Source: Dasania phycosphaerae (lineage in GTDB: Bacteria > Pseudomonadota > Gammaproteobacteria > Pseudomonadales > Dasaniaceae). From it: a DNA stretch of 64,000 bases. The stretch lies in the NCBI RefSeq assembly GCF_026891035.1, contig NZ_JAPTGG010000001.1:1-64000 (forward strand), in the 5' to 3' direction. Within the stretch, counting starts at the first letter, position 1. Each line of letters starts with the position of its first letter. The notes below the pieces were generated by a model that did no database searches, was not told the origin of the DNA, and saw only the letters and a list, made by a program, of their open reading frames with translations. The translations under genes were made by a program, and so were the position numbers. This document shows positions 15,852-25,575 of the stretch, piece after piece.

Positions 15852-17624
15852 TTACTGCTTAGGCTTTTCGCGCAATTTAATATTCAACTCACGCAACTGC
15901 TTTACATCGGCGGCACTGGGCGCGTCGGTCATAACACAGGCTGCACTTTGGGTTTTGGGGAAGGCGATTACATCGCGTATAGATTTAGCGCCTGTCATTA
16001 ACATCACCAATCTATCCAAACCAAAAGCCAAACCACCGTGTGGCGGGCAACCGTATTTTAGGGCGTCTAATAAGAAACCAAACTTCTCTTGCTGCTCTTC
16101 GGCCCCTATACCCAATACGCGGAATACCGCTTTTTGCATAGCAGGCTGGTGTATACGTACAGAACCACCACCTAGCTCGGTGCCGTTTAACACCATGTCA
16201 TAAGCTTTGGATAAAGCCGTGCCGGGGCTGGCTTCCAATTCTTCAGGCGTGCAAGACGGCGCAGTAAAGGGATGATGCAATGAAGTCCAGGCTTTACCAT
16301 CGCTGGTTTTTTCAAACATGGGGAAGTCTACTACCCATAGTGGTGCCCACTCGCCTTGAATTAGGCCTAGGTCTTCACCGACTTTAACGCGCAGGGCACC
16401 CAGTGCTTCGTTAACGATTTTTTCTTTATCGGCACCGAAGAACACGATGTCGCCATCAACTACTTCTAAGCGATCCATCATTTGTAATACGATGTCGTCG
16501 GGCATAAATTTTAAGATAGGTGATTGCAGGCCTTCTATACCAGCCGCTTTATCATTGACTTTGACCCAGGCCAAACCCTTAGCGCCGTAGATGCTGACGT
16601 ATTTGGTGTACTCATCGATTTGCTTGCGGCTGATTTGCGCGCCACCTGTGACTTTAAGAGCAGCAACGCGGCCTTCGGGGTCGTTAGCCGGGCCGTTGAA
16701 CACTTTAAAGTCCACTTGTTGCATCAGGTCGTTAACATCGACCAACTCTAGCGGTATGCGCAAGTCTGGTTTGTCGCTACCAAATCGGTCCATAGCTTCG
16801 GCATAAGGCATGCGTGGGAACTCACCCAAATCTACCCCTTTCACCTCTTTAAACAGCTCGCGTATCATCTGCTCGGTGATGGCCATGATTTCCTGGTCAT
16901 CCATAAACGAGGTTTCTAAATCGATTTGGGTAAATTCAGGCTGGCGGTCGGCGCGCAAGTCTTCATCGCGGAAACACTTGGCGATTTGATAATAGCGATC
17001 CATGCCCGACACCATTAGCAGCTGTTTAAAAAGCTGTGGTGATTGCGGCAGGGCGAAAAACTGGCCTTCGTGGGTGCGGCTGGGCACTAAGTAATCGCGC
17101 GCGCCCTCTGGGGTGGCCTTGGTCAAAATAGGCGTTTCTATATCTAAAAAGCCATTGGCATCTAAAAAGTTACGCAGGCTAGAAGTAATGCGTGAACGCA
17201 GCTTTAGCTTTTCTAGCATTTCGGGGCGACGCAAATCGATATAGCGATACTTTAAACGTACGTCTTCACCTACTGAAATATGTTCATCTAATTGAAACGG
17301 CGGCGTGGCAGCAGCGTTAAAAATTTCTAACTCTTTTCCTAAAACCTCTATGGCACCGGTGGCCATATTAGGGTTAACCGTGCTTTCGGCACGGGCGCGT
17401 ACGCGGCCCTTCACCTGAATAACATATTCACCGCGCACACTGTCGGCACGTTTAAAATGCTCTTCGGTGTCAGGGTCAAATACGACTTGTACTATGCCCT
17501 CACGATCACGTAAATCTAAAAAGATAACACCACCATGGTCGCGGCGACGATCCACCCAGCCGTTTAGAGTTACTTCTTGATCGATGTGATCGGTGTTTAA
17601 AGTGCCACAATAATGACTGCGCAT
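15852..17624 (-). CDS. aspS: Aspartyl-tRNA synthetase
   Basis: A 590-residue bacterial-type class II synthetase with an N-terminal OB-fold anticodon domain, catalytic motifs (motif 2 FRDEDLRADRQPEF, motif 3 GLAFGLDRLVML) and the inserted GAD domain. The N-terminus carries RRRDHGG: a histidine at residue 30, where discriminating enzymes such as that of E. coli have leucine. That histidine is typical of non-discriminating enzymes that also charge tRNA-Asn. It is next to an FmdB-type zinc ribbon gene (54-base gap) and yebC. Confidence 0.97.
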   Translation of the reverse strand: MRSHYCGTLNTDHIDQEVTLNGWVDRRRDHGGVIFLDLRDREGIVQVVFDPDTEEHFKRADSVRGEYVIQVKGRVRARAESTVNPNMATGAIEVLGKELEIFNAAATPPFQLDEHISVGEDVRLKYRYIDLRRPEMLEKLKLRSRITSSLRNFLDANGFLDIETPILTKATPEGARDYLVPSRTHEGQFFALPQSPQLFKQLLMVSGMDRYYQIAKCFRDEDLRADRQPEFTQIDLETSFMDDQEIMAITEQMIRELFKEVKGVDLGEFPRMPYAEAMDRFGSDKPDLRIPLELVDVNDLMQQVDFKVFNGPANDPEGRVAALKVTGGAQISRKQIDEYTKYVSIYGAKGLAWVKVNDKAAGIEGLQSPILKFMPDDIVLQMMDRLEVVDGDIVFFGADKEKIVNEALGALRVKVGEDLGLIQGEWAPLWVVDFPMFEKTSDGKAWTSLHHPFTAPSCTPEELEASPGTALSKAYDMVLNGTELGGGSVRIHQPAMQKAVFRVLGIGAEEQQEKFGFLLDALKYGCPPHGGLAFGLDRLVMLMTGAKSIRDVIAFPKTQSAACVMTDAPSAADVKQLRELNIKLREKPKQ

Positions 17625-17678
17625 GGTTTGATAATCCTGTAAGTAAAATTCTATGCTTTGCGTGAGGCTAGGCTGCTA

Positions 17679-17918
17679 TTAACCAGCGCTAGATGAGCTA
17701 CCCGCATCGGAGCCGCCAGCCACATTCTTTTTGCTGCCGGTTTTAAAATCGGTTTCATACCAGCCACCACCTTTAAGGCGAAAACCCGCCGCTGATATTT
17801 TCTTTTTTAAGTCTGCCTTATTGCAGCTGGGGCAATCCACCAAAGGCTGCTCGCTAATTTTCTGCAGAGCCTCTAACTGGTGCTCGCAAGATGTACACTG
17901 ATACTCATAAATTGGCAT
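17679..17918 (-). CDS. FmdB-family zinc ribbon protein
   Basis: A 79-residue protein with the FmdB-type N-terminus MPIYEYQC and four cysteines in two pairs (CTSC at 8-11 and CPSC further on) that bind zinc. The C-terminus is a Gly/Ser-rich tail. Function is unknown; it is typically encoded just upstream of aspS in gammaproteobacteria, as here, and probably shares its transcript. Confidence 0.88.
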   Translation of the reverse strand: MPIYEYQCTSCEHQLEALQKISEQPLVDCPSCNKADLKKKISAAGFRLKGGGWYETDFKTGSKKNVAGGSDAGSSSSAG

Positions 17919-18173
17919 GATTAAAGCCCTCTACCACCACAAGCTGATCAAAAAACAAGCTATAGCTATAAATTAAAGCGCGCGATTATACCCTAAAACT
18001 AGGGCCACAGTGAAAGGCTATACGGCCGGTAGTGGGCTGAAAGTAAAAAAATACCGCTATGCAAGCGTATAACCCAACCAACGGCCGCCATAACAACAGC
18101 ATCATGGCTTTTGCAGCGCCTAATGAGCGTGCTACATTGCTCCCAGCCATTCATTCAGCATAGGTAGCAGGCT

Positions 18174-19199
18174 ATGAGCCAACAATTTGCCAGCGATAAT
18201 ATCTCAGGTATATGCCCCACAGCTATGCAGGCCATGACCCGCGCCAACCAAGGCCATGCCAGCTCCTACGGTGAAGACCGCTATACCGCCGAGGTATGTG
18301 AGCAATTTAGGGCCCTATTCGAAACCGACTGCGATGTTTACTTTGTGTTTAATGGCACCGCTGCTAACTCCCTGGCGCTGGCTAGCCTATGCCAAAGTTA
18401 CCACAGTATTATTTGCCACCAGTCTGCTCATGTGGAGACGGATGAATGCGGTGCCCCAGAGTTTTTCACCCACGGCGCCAAGCTGCTGCAGGCCCAAGGC
18501 GAACTGGGCAAGCTAGACCCGCAGGGCATCGAAGCTCTAGTCAGCAAGCGGCAAGACATACACTACCCCAAACCGAAGGTGATCAGCCTTACCCAAGCCA
18601 CCGAATGCGGCACGGTATACAGCCCCGAGGAACTACATAATATTCAAAAGGTGGCGGCCAAATGGAATCTCTATACCCATATGGATGGCGCTCGCTTTGC
18701 CAATGCCGTAGCCTCACTAGACTTAGCCCCTGCGGATATTACCTGGCGCGCCGGTGTGGATGTACTGTGTTTTGGCGGCTCTAAAAACGGCTTAGCCATA
18801 GGCGAGGCGGTGATCTTTTTTAATAAGCAGTTGTCCGAAGAGTTTGCCTACCGTTGCAAACAGGCGGGGCAGCTGGCCTCCAAAATGCGCTTTATGTCTT
18901 CACAGTGGCAGGGGCTATTGCATAACGATGTGTGGCTGCACAATGCCCAGCATGCCAATGCCATGGCTAGCCGCTTAGCACAAGGCCTAGCTACCATAGA
19001 ACAAGTACAGCTGTTATTTCCGGTTAGCGCCAATGCGGTATTTGTGCAAATCCCCAGCGCCATTAAACAAGCCTTACACAATAAGGGCTGGCAGTTTTAT
19101 GATTTTATCGGTGCTGGCTCAAGGCTGATGTGCTCTTGGGATACCCAGCCAGAAACTGTTGATCGCTTTATCAGTGATGTACAACAGCTCAGCCACTAG
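18174..19199 (+). CDS. ltaE: Low-specificity L-threonine aldolase
   Basis: A 341-residue PLP-dependent aldolase that splits threonine or allo-threonine to glycine and acetaldehyde. The cofactor lysine is in FGGSKNG, the substrate-binding region in SSYGEDRYT, and HMDGARF is conserved. Length is normal. It stands alone on the plus strand, converging with yfbR. Confidence 0.9.
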   Translation: MSQQFASDNISGICPTAMQAMTRANQGHASSYGEDRYTAEVCEQFRALFETDCDVYFVFNGTAANSLALASLCQSYHSIICHQSAHVETDECGAPEFFTHGAKLLQAQGELGKLDPQGIEALVSKRQDIHYPKPKVISLTQATECGTVYSPEELHNIQKVAAKWNLYTHMDGARFANAVASLDLAPADITWRAGVDVLCFGGSKNGLAIGEAVIFFNKQLSEEFAYRCKQAGQLASKMRFMSSQWQGLLHNDVWLHNAQHANAMASRLAQGLATIEQVQLLFPVSANAVFVQIPSAIKQALHNKGWQFYDFIGAGSRLMCSWDTQPETVDRFISDVQQLSH

Positions 19200-19205
19200 C
19201 AAAGC

Positions 19206-19835
19206 CTAGGCCCGTATGCGTCCCAGCGAGGGTCTGGCAAAAAAGCTGCGCTCGTTATCCACAGTAGATAACTCCGAAGCCTGCGCTGCTGCGCCGAAAT
19301 GTTCGAGAAAATAACTAACCTCAGGCAAGTCATAAGCCGCCAAACGCGCCTGCAAATCCTGATAGGTATGCTGATACTCGTGGTTGCCATTATCCAGCTC
19401 GGCCTTGGCTTTTAATAAGGCAGAGAGACTATCCGCTGCTTTTATATATTTACGCTCCAGCCAATTACTGGCCTGTTCCTGTATATATTCAGCCATGGCC
19501 TGCTGTATTTCACTAGGCAACATGGCCAGCAAAGCCTGCTCGGCATCCTGTTCTATGACTCTATAGGCTTGCTGTATCTCTTTGGAATAATACTTAACCG
19601 GAGTGGGTAAATCCCCGGTAATCGCCTCAGCGCAGTCGTGATACATCGCCAGCGTAGCCAAGCGCTCAGGCTTGAGGCTGCCCTTAAAAACACTGCGATT
19701 AATCACCCCTAATAAGTGGGCTATCACCCCCACCTCCCAACTGTGTTCCATCACATTTTCAGGCAGCGTGTTGCGCTTTAGGCTCCAGCGCTGTATCCAA
19801 CGCAAACGCCCAATAGTAGATAAAAATAAACTCAT
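19206..19835 (-). CDS. yfbR: 5'-deoxynucleotidase YfbR-like HD hydrolase
   Basis: A 209-residue HD-domain phosphohydrolase that dephosphorylates deoxyribonucleoside 5'-monophosphates. The metal ligands are visible in ENVMEHSWEV and MYHDCAEAITGDLPTPVKY, both matching E. coli YfbR. The start is set at MSLFLSTIGRL because the family begins there and GGGGAAAG lies upstream; the frame is open 14 codons further. It ends 6 bases from the convergent ltaE. Confidence 0.9.
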   Translation of the reverse strand: MSLFLSTIGRLRWIQRWSLKRNTLPENVMEHSWEVGVIAHLLGVINRSVFKGSLKPERLATLAMYHDCAEAITGDLPTPVKYYSKEIQQAYRVIEQDAEQALLAMLPSEIQQAMAEYIQEQASNWLERKYIKAADSLSALLKAKAELDNGNHEYQHTYQDLQARLAAYDLPEVSYFLEHFGAAAQASELSTVDNERSFFARPSLGRIRA

Positions 19836-19966
19836 AACGGCTTTCCCCTCGTCATTATTTGACCTAGACTGCCTCACTATATGTCGTCAATGGCGACCTG
19901 TAAATATACACAGCTTTTGATGTGTCGCTTTTTCAAGCACATCTATAACTAAAGGGGAGTTTAAGC

Positions 19967-20827
19967 ATGAGCGCAGCATGGCCCTGCCGCTGGGACTTAT
20001 TATTACGTTACCGGCTAATAGAAATTATTGCCCTATGGGAGGGACGGCTCACCACCAAGCATTTATGCAAGAGTTTTGGCATAGGTAGGCAGCAGGCCTC
20101 TAAGGATATAAATCAATACCTGCGTGATATTGCGCCTGATAACTTACACTATGACAGCAGCCTTAAAGGCTACGTCCCCACCCCTCACTTCCAACCCAAG
20201 CTTACCAGTGGCAGCGCGGATGAATACTTACACATATTGTCGCGCAACCAAGATATCAGCCACAGCTTTGAAGGTTTAGATCTACAACTGGCCAATACCG
20301 AACTCATGCCCATACCCCAACGCAGCATACAGCCGCAGCTGCTGCGCCCTATAGTGCAAGCGGCACGTGAAGGTAAACGGCTGGAAATAGCGTATATTTC
20401 ACTCAGCAACCCAACTATTGAAGAACGCATCATCGAGCCACACACCTTGGTGTTTACAGGGCTGCGCTGGCATGTGCGTGCCTATTGCGAAAAACATAGG
20501 GATTTTAGGGATTTTGTACTCAGCCGCTTTCGAGGCCAACCCGAACTGTTAGACAAGGCCTTAGTCGCTGCGCAACAAGATCAACACTGGCAGCACAGTG
20601 TCAGCATAATACTTAAGCCCGACCCTAGGCTCAGCCCAGAACAGCGCGCCATCATAGCTGCCGATTACGGCATGAGCCGAGGCGTGTTACGCATAGATAG
20701 CCGCGCAGCACTGGTCAAGTACAGCCTGCAGGCACTCAATATAGACCCACACACCGTAGACCCTAAGCCCGAGGCACAGCAAATTATTATTAGCAACCGC
20801 AAAGACATAGAGCCCTGGCTGTTTTAA
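19967..20827 (+). CDS. WYL-domain transcriptional regulator
   Basis: A 286-residue regulator with an N-terminal winged helix-turn-helix (about 15-60, KSFGIGRQQASKDIN), a WYL domain (about 125-195, IAYISLSN and VFTGLRWHVRAYC) and a C-terminal WCX-like region. The architecture matches the BrxR/CapW group of repressors often found in phage-defence islands. No BREX, CBASS or restriction genes lie nearby. The start ATG follows AAAGGGGAG. An ACACA/TGTGT inverted repeat (19908-19925) lies in the upstream region and may be an operator. The ligand or signal is unknown. Confidence 0.85.
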   Translation: MSAAWPCRWDLLLRYRLIEIIALWEGRLTTKHLCKSFGIGRQQASKDINQYLRDIAPDNLHYDSSLKGYVPTPHFQPKLTSGSADEYLHILSRNQDISHSFEGLDLQLANTELMPIPQRSIQPQLLRPIVQAAREGKRLEIAYISLSNPTIEERIIEPHTLVFTGLRWHVRAYCEKHRDFRDFVLSRFRGQPELLDKALVAAQQDQHWQHSVSIILKPDPRLSPEQRAIIAADYGMSRGVLRIDSRAALVKYSLQALNIDPHTVDPKPEAQQIIISNRKDIEPWLF

Positions 20828-20868
20828 GCGCAGAAAATAACTATTAAATAATCAAACACTTAGGCACA

Positions 20869-20902
20869 AAAAAGGCGCAGCCCCAAGAGGATGCGCCTTT
20901 TT
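20869..20902. terminator. Bidirectional terminator
   Basis: AAAAAGGCGCA (20869-20879) pairs with TGCGCCTTTTT (20892-20902). It lies between two convergent genes and carries T-tracts on both strands. Confidence 0.85.
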
Positions 20903-20917
20903 ATGCTGTGATAAAAC

Positions 20918-21343
20918 TTAAGAAGCTGCGAATTCTTTAAGCTTTTTCAAAGGTCTAACCTTAACAGCGATGCTGGCAGGCTTGGCCTTGAACATTTGCT
21001 CTTCGCCAGTAAAAGGGTTGATACCTTTACGGGCTTTTTTAGCTGGTTTTTTAACCGTGGTAACTTTCATAAGACCGGGGATAGTAAATTCACCTAGGGC
21101 ACGCTTTTTGATGCTGCGCTCAACCAATACTTCTAGCTCTTCAAATACGGAAGCAACCTGTTTACGGCTCAACTCAGTATTTTCAGCAATCTCATTAAGA
21201 ATCTGACTCTTGGTCATTTTCTCTTTGATAGCTGTTGTTTTACGTTTTGGTGCAGGCGCAGCTTTAGCAGCAGCTTTTTTTGCTACTGGTTTTTTAGCGG
21301 CGGCTTTCTTCTTTGGTGCAGCTTTCTTTTTAGCGGTAGCCAT
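20918..21343 (-). CDS. HU-family DNA-binding protein with histone-H1-like tail
   Basis: A 141-residue nucleoid protein. Residues 1-40 are a Lys/Ala/Pro tail (KKKAAPKKKAAAKKP) like eukaryotic histone H1. Residues 45-135 form an HU/IHF domain (MTKSQILNEIAENTELSRKQ, then GINPFTGEE). The start is ATG 21343 after AAGGGTTGATTGTC; a TTG further up is less likely. The divided design would allow tight DNA compaction. It is separated from the WYL gene by a bidirectional terminator. Confidence 0.88.
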   Translation of the reverse strand: MATAKKKAAPKKKAAAKKPVAKKAAAKAAPAPKRKTTAIKEKMTKSQILNEIAENTELSRKQVASVFEELEVLVERSIKKRALGEFTIPGLMKVTTVKKPAKKARKGINPFTGEEQMFKAKPASIAVKVRPLKKLKEFAAS

Positions 21344-21541
21344 GACAATCAACCCTTTTTATTTGTGTTCGGTTTGTAAGCATTTAAGTATTAGCCGCTA
21401 TTTAACGTTTTAAAGGCATAACACAGGGTGCATTTAAACCTATATACATAGCGTCTGTGGGTTTTATAGATCAGTTAAACCTACAATACAAGGGTTTTTT
21501 AGCCATAAATTTGTAAACAGCAAAAAAATACCGCCGTTTTA

Positions 21542-21970
21542 TTACTTGGGCACAAATTCTATAGATAATTTTGCTAATTCTGCGCGCAGCCGTGAAACCG
21601 CTAAGGCCAAATTTTGCTCACTATAGGCTAGCGCTGGCGCAAAACCCCAAACGGGGTTAGGCCAAGCAATATCAGTTTTAAAACGCGCAATATGGTGAAC
21701 ATGCAATTGCGGCACCATATTGCCCAAGGCGGCCACATTCATTTTATCGGCGTTGCAGTGCTCCATTAAACTGGCGCTGAGCGCGCTGGACTCTTTTAGC
21801 AGCTGCTGTTGATCTGAGCCATCAAGCTGATAAATCTCGCTTATGTCCTCACGCCTGGGCACCAAAATCAGCCATGGGTAGTGGCTATCGCGGTTTAATA
21901 ACACCTGGCATAGGGGAAAATCCCCTAAGTGCACACAATCTTTGGCCAACTGTGGGTGTAATTCAAACAT
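21542..21970 (-). CDS. HIT-family hydrolase
   Basis: A 142-residue histidine-triad protein. The active-site motif is QLHVHHIARF near residue 88, a known variant of the HIT motif in gammaproteobacteria. Members hydrolyse nucleotide phosphoramidates or dinucleoside polyphosphates such as Ap4A. It stands divergently from proS with a 100-base gap between their starts. Confidence 0.88.
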   Translation of the reverse strand: MFELHPQLAKDCVHLGDFPLCQVLLNRDSHYPWLILVPRREDISEIYQLDGSDQQQLLKESSALSASLMEHCNADKMNVAALGNMVPQLHVHHIARFKTDIAWPNPVWGFAPALAYSEQNLALAVSRLRAELAKLSIEFVPK

Positions 21971-22070
21971 AGTTCTCTCTTATTAATAGCTTAGGGCTGT
22001 ACGCTGTAGAGCTACACCCGTAAAATGGCGCTCTTATCTTCTATCGATTTTTTAAAAGGCAGTATACACA

Positions 22071-23813
22071 ATGCGCGCTAGCCAGTACCTAATAGCCACT
22101 GTTAAAGAAACTCCATCCGATGCGGTGGTTATCAGCCATCAGCTGATGCTGCGCGCCGGCATGATACGCCGCCTCTCCTCAGGTTTATACACTTGGTTAC
22201 CCATGGGTCTGCGGGTATTGCGCAAGGTTGAGGCCATAGTGCGCGAAGAGATGAATCGCGCTGGCGCACTAGAAGTCTTAATGCCTGTAGTTCAGCCCGC
22301 CGAATTGTGGCAGGAATCCGGCCGCTGGCAGCAATATGGCCCCGAGCTGTGCCGCCTTAACGACCGCCACAATAATGAGTTTTGCTTAGGCCCCACCCAC
22401 GAAGAAGTCATTACCGACATGGTGCGCAATGAGTTGCGTAGCTATAAGCAACTGCCCGCTAATTTTTACCAAATACAGACCAAATTCCGCGATGAGATAC
22501 GCCCCCGCTTTGGGGTGATGCGCTCGCGGGAATTTATCATGAAGGACGCCTACTCCTTTCACGATAGTGCCGAGTCTTTGCAGCAAACCTACGACGCCAT
22601 GTATCAAGCCTATAGCCGTATTTTTGAGCGCTTTGGCTTAGACTTTCGCCCCGTAATTGCCGACAACGGTTCCATAGGCGGCAGCGGCTCGCACGAGTTC
22701 CATGTACTTGCCGACTCAGGTGAAGACGATATCGCCTTTAGCGATAGCAGCGATTACGCCGCCAACGTAGAAATGGCCGAGGCCTTAGCTCCCACTGGCG
22801 AGCGCCCAGCGGCCAGCCAAGCGCTAACTAAAGTAGCCACCCCTGGCCAACACAGCATAGAGGACGTTAGCCAAGGCCTGAATATTTCCCCCGCGCAAAT
22901 TGCTAAAACGTTGATCGTATTAGGCGAAGCCGAAGATGATCAAGAGGCGCCTTTAGTAGCCTTAATTGTGCGCGGTGATCACGAGCTCAACGAGCTTAAG
23001 GCCGAAAAACTGGCCGGCGTGGCCAGCCCGCTACAGTTTGCCAGCGAAGAGCAGGTAAAAAATGCCACCGGTTCAGCACCCGGTTCAGTAGGCCCTATAG
23101 GCTTAGACCTTGCCATGATTATTGATCGCGCTGCCGCCCACTTGGCCGATTTTGTTTGCGGCGCCAATGAAGAAGGCTACCACTACACCGGTGCCAACTG
23201 GGATAGAGACTGCACCATCAGCGGCAACGATAAGGTAAGCATCGCCGATATACGCAATATTGTGAGCGGCGACCCCAGCCCCTGCGGCACTGGCACCGTG
23301 CAAATTAAACGCGGCATAGAGGTAGGCCATATATTCCAATTGGGTGATAAATATTCCGCTGCGCTAAATGCCAGCATCTTAAACAAAGAAGGCCGCGAAC
23401 AAGTCTTAACCATGGGTTGTTATGGCATAGGGATTAGCCGCGTAGTCGCCGCTGCCATAGAGCAAAACTACGACGACAACGGCATTATTTGGCCAGACGC
23501 TATAGCCCCTTTCCAAATTGCAATTATCGGCATGAATATGCAAAAGTCTGAGCAAGTCAGCGAACAATGCGAGCTGCTTTATCAACAGCTAACCGACTTG
23601 GGCTATGACGTCATACTGGATGATCGCAACGAACGCCCCGGGGTAAAATTTGCCGACATGGAATTAATGGGTATACCTCACCGCCTAGTGATAGGCGACC
23701 GTGGCTTAAAAGATGGCAACATAGAGTACAAAGGCCGCCGCGACAGCGACAATCAGTATATCGCCATCGCCGATATACTGGACTTTGTAAACAATACCCT
23801 CAGCAAACCCTAA
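22071..23813 (+). CDS. proS: Prolyl-tRNA synthetase
   Basis: A 580-residue bacterial-type class II synthetase with the inserted YbaK-like editing domain between motifs 2 and 3 (about 240-380). Motif 1 lies around YTWLPMGLRVLRKV and motif 2 near FRDEIRPRFGVMR. The MRASQYL start is family-typical. It is followed 7 bases later by a lytic transglycosylase on the same strand. Confidence 0.97.
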   Translation: MRASQYLIATVKETPSDAVVISHQLMLRAGMIRRLSSGLYTWLPMGLRVLRKVEAIVREEMNRAGALEVLMPVVQPAELWQESGRWQQYGPELCRLNDRHNNEFCLGPTHEEVITDMVRNELRSYKQLPANFYQIQTKFRDEIRPRFGVMRSREFIMKDAYSFHDSAESLQQTYDAMYQAYSRIFERFGLDFRPVIADNGSIGGSGSHEFHVLADSGEDDIAFSDSSDYAANVEMAEALAPTGERPAASQALTKVATPGQHSIEDVSQGLNISPAQIAKTLIVLGEAEDDQEAPLVALIVRGDHELNELKAEKLAGVASPLQFASEEQVKNATGSAPGSVGPIGLDLAMIIDRAAAHLADFVCGANEEGYHYTGANWDRDCTISGNDKVSIADIRNIVSGDPSPCGTGTVQIKRGIEVGHIFQLGDKYSAALNASILNKEGREQVLTMGCYGIGISRVVAAAIEQNYDDNGIIWPDAIAPFQIAIIGMNMQKSEQVSEQCELLYQQLTDLGYDVILDDRNERPGVKFADMELMGIPHRLVIGDRGLKDGNIEYKGRRDSDNQYIAIADILDFVNNTLSKP

Positions 23814-23820
23814 GCCGCTT

Positions 23821-24417
23821 ATGCGTCAACTCTTTATCGCCAAGCTATTCCTGTGGCTATTATGCTTACCCATAATGGCCACAGCCAATAACCCGGCAAC
23901 ACTGGCCGAGCAGGCAGAACAGGCAGAGTTACGCGAGTTTTTAAAAAAAACCATTACCTCAGCAGACAGTTTTGATGATCGCTTTGATGCCGAAGTGTGG
24001 CTGGTAGATATGTCGGGGCGGCTGGCGCGCTTTGTTAAAAAACCCAAGCAGCGCCTTAAAATGCTGCGCGCCATACATAGAGAGGCCACCAAGGCAGAGC
24101 TAAAACCCGACCTGGTATTGGCCTTAATAGAGGTGGAAAGCCACTTTAATGAATACGCTATTTCCCGGGTAGGTGCCCAAGGCCTAATGCAGGTAATGCC
24201 TTTTTGGAAAAATGAAATCGGCCGCCCCGAAGATAACCTCACCGATATAGACACCAACCTCAGCTATGGCTGCCGGATTTTGCAGTTTTATCTAAAAAAA
24301 GAAAAAGGTAACTGGATGAACGCCCTAGCCCGTTACAACGGCAGCTACGGCAAATACTGGTACCCCGAGCGGGTTATGAATGCCTGGCGCAAGCGCTGGT
24401 TTGTGAATGAAACCTAA
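23821..24417 (+). CDS. Lytic transglycosylase (SLT domain)
   Basis: A 198-residue exported protein with a signal peptide (MATANNP, cleavage near residue 22) and an SLT-type transglycosylase domain. The catalytic glutamate is in ALIEVESHF, followed by GAQGLMQVMP and the ARYNGSYG end motif. It cleaves the glycan strands of peptidoglycan in the periplasm. It starts 7 bases after proS and is probably co-transcribed. Confidence 0.88.
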   Translation: MRQLFIAKLFLWLLCLPIMATANNPATLAEQAEQAELREFLKKTITSADSFDDRFDAEVWLVDMSGRLARFVKKPKQRLKMLRAIHREATKAELKPDLVLALIEVESHFNEYAISRVGAQGLMQVMPFWKNEIGRPEDNLTDIDTNLSYGCRILQFYLKKEKGNWMNALARYNGSYGKYWYPERVMNAWRKRWFVNET

Positions 24418-24431
24418 AACCTGTACTCGCC

Positions 24432-24617
24432 TTAACTGCCCGCCAACATAAATTGCACCAAGCCCGCCACCAAGCTTATCGCCACCAAAGCCACAATAAT
24501 TTTAGACAACTTTTGCTGCTGCTCGGGTGCCATAGGCTTGGCATGCTTTTCGGTTAACTTAACCAACACAAATAAAGCCACAAACAAGCAGGCTAATATA
24601 CTGAACAAGGTAGCCAT
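24432..24617 (-). CDS. Small two-helix membrane protein
   Basis: A 61-residue protein with two probable membrane helices (residues 2-21 and 40-58) joined by a short polar loop rich in Lys and Gln. No family is recognised with certainty. It follows trmH by 11 bases on the same strand, so it is probably in the same unit. Confidence 0.6.
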   Translation of the reverse strand: MATLFSILACLFVALFVLVKLTEKHAKPMAPEQQQKLSKIIVALVAISLVAGLVQFMLAGS

Positions 24618-24628
24618 AAACCGTCCTC

Positions 24629-25336
24629 TTAACTGGCGTTGGCAGCTCTTGCCGCCAACAGTTCTCTAGCCTGTGCATACCAAGCCGAAGGGTTATCGAT
24701 TTCACCATCCTCTCGCAAGGGCGGATAGGCCAATTGATTAGCCAGGCAAAAATCCCGCACCTTGGGGTGGCCCCATTCAAAAAACAATCTGTCGTAAGTC
24801 GCCTGATCGATTCTTTGCTGATCATATAAACCCGCTTGCTGACGCTGATGGCGGGCTTCAGTCAAAATAATACCAGCGGCCACCGACACATTAAACGACT
24901 CCACCATGCCCACCATGGGCACGGTGATATGTACATCGGCATAGGCCTCGCCCTGCTCGCTAATACCTACCCGCTCTGCCCCCAACATTAGGGCAGTGGG
25001 TTTAGTGTAATCCACCTCGTGAAAATCTACCGCCGTAGGCGAAAGGTGAGCGGCGACTATTTGATAACCCTGCGTTTTTAGCAACTCTACCGGCGGTGCA
25101 AGCTCACGGTAGCGATGCACATCCACCCAGCTATGGCTGCCCATGGAAGTACCTAAAAAGCGCTTATAATCACTGTCGCCTATTACACAGTGCACATCGC
25201 TAATACCCACCGCATCGGCCGTGCGAATGATGGCTGAAAGATTACGGCCCTTGTGTACGTAGTCGGTCAATACTGTTAAGTCGGGTTGGCGGCGCGCTAA
25301 AACTTGGCGCAGGCGCTCAATTCTTGCTGGGGTCAT
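24629..25336 (-). CDS. trmH: tRNA (guanosine(18)-2'-O)-methyltransferase TrmH
   Basis: A 235-residue SPOUT methyltransferase that 2'-O-methylates G18 of tRNA. The knot signature includes NLSAIIRTADAVG near residue 32, MLGAERVGIS and VPMVGMVESFNVSVAAGI. A C-terminal tail follows that matches the TrmH group with PALREDGEI. It heads a short leftward unit with the small membrane protein. Confidence 0.92.
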   Translation of the reverse strand: MTPARIERLRQVLARRQPDLTVLTDYVHKGRNLSAIIRTADAVGISDVHCVIGDSDYKRFLGTSMGSHSWVDVHRYRELAPPVELLKTQGYQIVAAHLSPTAVDFHEVDYTKPTALMLGAERVGISEQGEAYADVHITVPMVGMVESFNVSVAAGIILTEARHQRQQAGLYDQQRIDQATYDRLFFEWGHPKVRDFCLANQLAYPPLREDGEIDNPSAWYAQARELLAARAANAS

Positions 25337-25575
25337 AGATGGCTATCGTTTATGAGGTCAAAAAACCTATAATAACAAAACTACTAGGCTTGGACTAAGC
25401 CTCTATCACTGCCAGCCATGGCAAGCGCTGGTACAAAATACCAATACCGCTCCCTGCCAAGCATAAAACTGCGTGGCTGGCACAAGGGGCATGATCATTT
25501 TAAAAAACAAACTAAGCTGTAAGTTATGAATCCATACCTACTTACTTTGCCTACTTACTTAGGACCACTCGCCCT

